In this document: positions 5,833 through 7,534 of the stretch, piece by piece
Layout: every line of letters begins with the position of its first letter
Position numbering within the stretch: position 1 is the stretch's first letter
Assembly: GCA_902803155.1 (NCBI GenBank)
Contig: CADCOU010000367.1
Span: 1 to 7,534 of the forward strand
Reading direction: 5' to 3'
From: an uncultured Lachnospiraceae bacterium
GTDB lineage: Bacteria; Bacillota; Clostridia; Lachnospirales; Lachnospiraceae
DNA length: 7,534 nt
Position numbers and translations under genes: made by a program
Notes under the pieces: model-generated
Database searches by the model: none
Told to the model about the DNA's origin: nothing
The model's input: the letters and a program-made list of their open reading frames with translations, nothing else

Positions 5833-6030
5833 ATGAAAAACCGTATCGAGGAAATACGTAACCGTAAAGGGATACGGCAGGAGGAGTTCGCCAGGTTAAT
5901 GGGAGTCTCGCGGCAGACGATCAGTTCGCTTGAAAACGGCCGGTACAACCCATCTATCATGCTGGCATACAAAATCGCAAAATACTTTGAGATGACGATC
6001 GAAGAAGTATTCATATTCGAGGAGGACTGA
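5833..6030 (+). CDS. Small XRE-family DNA-binding regulator, probable autorepressor
   Basis: A 65-residue protein that is essentially one HTH-XRE domain. The helix-turn-helix is QEEFARLMGVSRQTISSLENG (residues 16-36), followed by the usual closing segment YNPSIMLAYKIAKYFEMTIEEVF. No ligand-binding or dimerisation domain is added. AAGGAAGG lies seven bases before the ATG. It is followed after two bases by the gene for a small membrane protein, a pairing often seen in Clostridia and bacilli. Two near-identical palindromes around its promoter point to negative autoregulation and control of the genes behind it. The signal it responds to is unknown; the membrane partner is a candidate source. Confidence 0.92.
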   Translation: MKNRIEEIRNRKGIRQEEFARLMGVSRQTISSLENGRYNPSIMLAYKIAKYFEMTIEEVFIFEED

Positions 6031-6032
6031 TC

Positions 6033-6437
6033 ATGTATAACAACAAAAAACTGATATTAAGCATTTTCTGGATCGTTCTGGGCGCCGTGCTGCTGGGACT
6101 GTCTGTGGCGGAAGTGCTGGATTCATCGATCTATGCCGGCATGGGCGGCGCACTCATAGCCATCGGCGTTCTTCAGGTCGCCCGGAATCTCAGATACCGG
6201 AAGGATACGGAGTATCGGGAAAAAATAGATACCGAAGTGAGTGACGAACGGAACAGATATCTCCGCATGATGAGCTGGTCCTGGACGGGTTATGTCGTTG
6301 TCCTGGCTGAGGCGGTCGGAGTGGTGGCTGCGATGATACTTGGGAAGCATACAGTCCAGCTCGTACTTTCCTATTCCGTGTGTCTGATACTGGCAGCCTA
6401 CTGGATCTCTTATATGATCCTGAAAAACAAATACTGA
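6033..6437 (+). CDS. Four-helix membrane protein, DUF2178-like, partner of the XRE regulator
   Basis: A 134-residue integral membrane protein of unknown function. Predicted helices are about residues 7-26, 34-52, 85-103 and 108-130. A charged loop between helices 2 and 3 contains SDERN (70-74), a signature of DUF2178-type proteins encoded next to small XRE regulators. Assignment rests on that motif and the topology. The ATG lies two bases after the XRE stop and has GGAGG (6021-6025) at seven bases, inside the XRE gene, so the two genes are almost surely translated from one mRNA. It might sense membrane state or act on the regulator, but the sequence does not show this. Confidence 0.8.
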   Translation: MYNNKKLILSIFWIVLGAVLLGLSVAEVLDSSIYAGMGGALIAIGVLQVARNLRYRKDTEYREKIDTEVSDERNRYLRMMSWSWTGYVVVLAEAVGVVAAMILGKHTVQLVLSYSVCLILAAYWISYMILKNKY

Positions 6438-6464
6438 GAATTAAAGAAGAAAAGGTGTTCAACA

Positions 6465-7304
6465 TTGAAGGTTACATATCTGGGAACGACGATGCTCCTG
6501 TTTGATGACGGGGCGGATCAGCTGCTGTTTGACTGCCACGTGACCAGACCCTCCATCCCGCGATTCCTCTTCGGCAGGCTTACTACCGATGAAGCAGTCG
6601 CTGACCGGGTGATCCGGGAGTTTCGGATAGACAGGCTCCGGGGGATATTCATCTCGCATTCACATTGCGACCATGTGATGGACGCGCCGTATTTCGCACG
6701 GCGCTTAAAAGCGGATGTTTACGGATCCGCTTCTTCGCTGAACGTGGCAAGGGGCGGCGGCGTCAAGGAAGAGCGTCTTCATTCGTTTGGCGACAGCATG
6801 CTGTATCAGGTGGGAGGGTTCCGTGTTGAGGCAATCCCGTCCATCCACTCGAAGGCGCACTGGTATAACGATGATCTCGGGCAGACGATCGACGCCCCCC
6901 TGGCCCAGCCGGCGAGAAAGAAAGACTATAAAGAAGGCGGATCATTCGATTTCCTGATCACGCACGGAGACAGGAGATTCCTGATCCGCCCGAGCTATAA
7001 TTATCTGGAAGGACAGCTGAACGGTATCCGTGCAGACGTCCTGTTCCTGGGGATCAGCGGCATCTCGAAGGACACGGGAGAGCGCAGGAGAAGGTTTTTC
7101 GAAGAGACGCTCGATAAGGTGCAGCCTGAGACAGTGGTCCCTGTTCACTGGGATAACTTTTTCAGTCCTCTGTACGGCAGGGTAAAAGGCCTGCCGCCTG
7201 TGATAGAAGACACGGGAAAATCCATGCGCTGTCTGAAGGAGAACTGCCGCATGCGCGGCTGCTCCTGCATCCTCCATGTCCCGCTGACAGTAAGGAATTA
7301 CTGA
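6465..7304 (+). CDS. Metallo-beta-lactamase-fold hydrolase, substrate unknown
   Basis: A 279-residue cytoplasmic protein, no signal peptide. It has the metal motif HSHCDH (65-70), a further candidate ligand His128 (in SIHSKAH) and His228 (in VPVHWDNFFSP), so the metallo-hydrolase fold is secure. Around the usual bridging-Asp position it reads FLIRPSYNYLEG (172-183) with no Asp, so the metal centre may be mononuclear or altered. The substrate cannot be named. The start is TTG: it has AAAGGTG at seven bases and supplies the first strand MKVTYLGTT, whereas the first internal ATG (6492) would cut that strand off. Only 27 bases without a terminator separate it from the membrane protein gene, so it is probably the third gene of the XRE-led set. 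Its end is convergent with the exporter gene. Confidence 0.87.
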   Translation: MKVTYLGTTMLLFDDGADQLLFDCHVTRPSIPRFLFGRLTTDEAVADRVIREFRIDRLRGIFISHSHCDHVMDAPYFARRLKADVYGSASSLNVARGGGVKEERLHSFGDSMLYQVGGFRVEAIPSIHSKAHWYNDDLGQTIDAPLAQPARKKDYKEGGSFDFLITHGDRRFLIRPSYNYLEGQLNGIRADVLFLGISGISKDTGERRRRFFEETLDKVQPETVVPVHWDNFFSPLYGRVKGLPPVIEDTGKSMRCLKENCRMRGCSCILHVPLTVRNY

Positions 7305-7308
7305 GAGA

Positions 7309-7534
7309 TCATTTCTTTATGACATACTGCGGCTCCCGCTGCGAAGCGCGGATCAGCTGTATAAGTATTGCTGCGGTGACAAATCCGGCTGCCATGCAGC
7401 TCGCGAAGAGAACGGTATAAGTTCCTTCTGCCCGGAACTGAGCCATATCCGACAGCAGCAGGTGATGCATGCTGCGGTAGAGCGCGGCTCCCGGGATCAT
7501 CGGGATGGAAGTCACGATGAGAAGTCCCGTGGCA
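7309..7534 (-). CDS. ThrE-type threonine/serine exporter subunit, C-terminal part (5' end outside window)
   Basis: The last 74 or so residues of a membrane protein, continuing past the right edge. The visible part reads ATGLLIVTSIPMIPGAALYR, then SMHHLLLSD, a region with Ala and Gly, and a hydrophobic helix (TVLFASCMAAGFVTAAILIQLI) before a basic tail. The IPMIPGAALY motif followed by a short helix and a small-residue helix is characteristic of the C-terminal half or small subunit of ThrE exporters, which expel threonine and serine using the proton gradient. A GTG at 7515 could be read as a start, but the same frame stays open to the edge and its upstream residues fit the motif, so the gene is truncated by the window rather than starting there. 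Its stop is four bases from the convergent hydrolase stop, and no terminator separates them. Confidence 0.8.
   Translation of the reverse strand, partial: ATGLLIVTSIPMIPGAALYRSMHHLLLSDMAQFRAEGTYTVLFASCMAAGFVTAAILIQLIRASQREPQYVIKK

Noticed and set aside
7309..7515. Complete 68-codon small membrane protein starting at GTG 7515
   Set aside because: The frame stays open to the window edge and upstream residues continue the ThrE pattern, so it is a truncated larger gene.

Overview
The window looks like chromosomal DNA from a Gram-positive Clostridia-type bacterium, most likely Lachnospiraceae or a close relative. This is inferred from strong AGGAGG-type ribosome binding sites, sigma-A-like promoters, GC content near 50 percent by eye, and gene types common in that group. 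No rRNA, tRNA, CRISPR array or complete mobile element is visible. The first ~210 bases look different from the rest: one short open frame ends there and nothing else is recognisable.

Layout. Left part, minus strand: a periplasmic-type (family 3) amino-acid-binding protein (276-1091), bounded by a perfect bidirectional terminator (214-244) and a clear promoter carrying a palindrome; then a secreted protein with two PepSY-like repeats (1325-1891), followed by a GC-rich hairpin. A divergent regulatory region (1892-2099) contains an 11-bp-period direct repeat placed like an OmpR/PhoB-type activator box for the PepSY gene. Middle, plus strand: a tight three-gene set encoding a class-III-like polyphosphate kinase 2 (2100-2966), the TldD metalloprotease subunit (2991-4424) and its non-catalytic partner TldE/PmbA (4421-5698). 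Right part, plus strand: a small XRE-type repressor (5833-6030), a four-helix membrane protein resembling DUF2178 (6033-6437) and a metallo-beta-lactamase-fold hydrolase with a TTG start (6465-7304). The window ends in the C-terminal part of a minus-strand ThrE-type threonine/serine exporter subunit, convergent with the hydrolase.

How the genes may work together. TldD and TldE are expected to form one peptidase complex, and polyphosphate kinase 2 is probably co-transcribed with them. The XRE gene has a textbook promoter framed by two near-identical TGTAAAG-n4-CTTTACA palindromes, one over the -35 and one at the predicted transcription start. This strongly suggests an autorepressed switch that also controls the membrane protein and probably the hydrolase. 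The most interesting signals are this double-operator switch with its 5'-leader hairpin, the phased direct repeat between the PepSY and polyphosphate kinase genes, the duplicated ribosome-binding/start module before the kinase, and the pairing of a polyphosphate-dependent kinase with TldD/TldE. I see no wholly new system that the sequence alone would prove.
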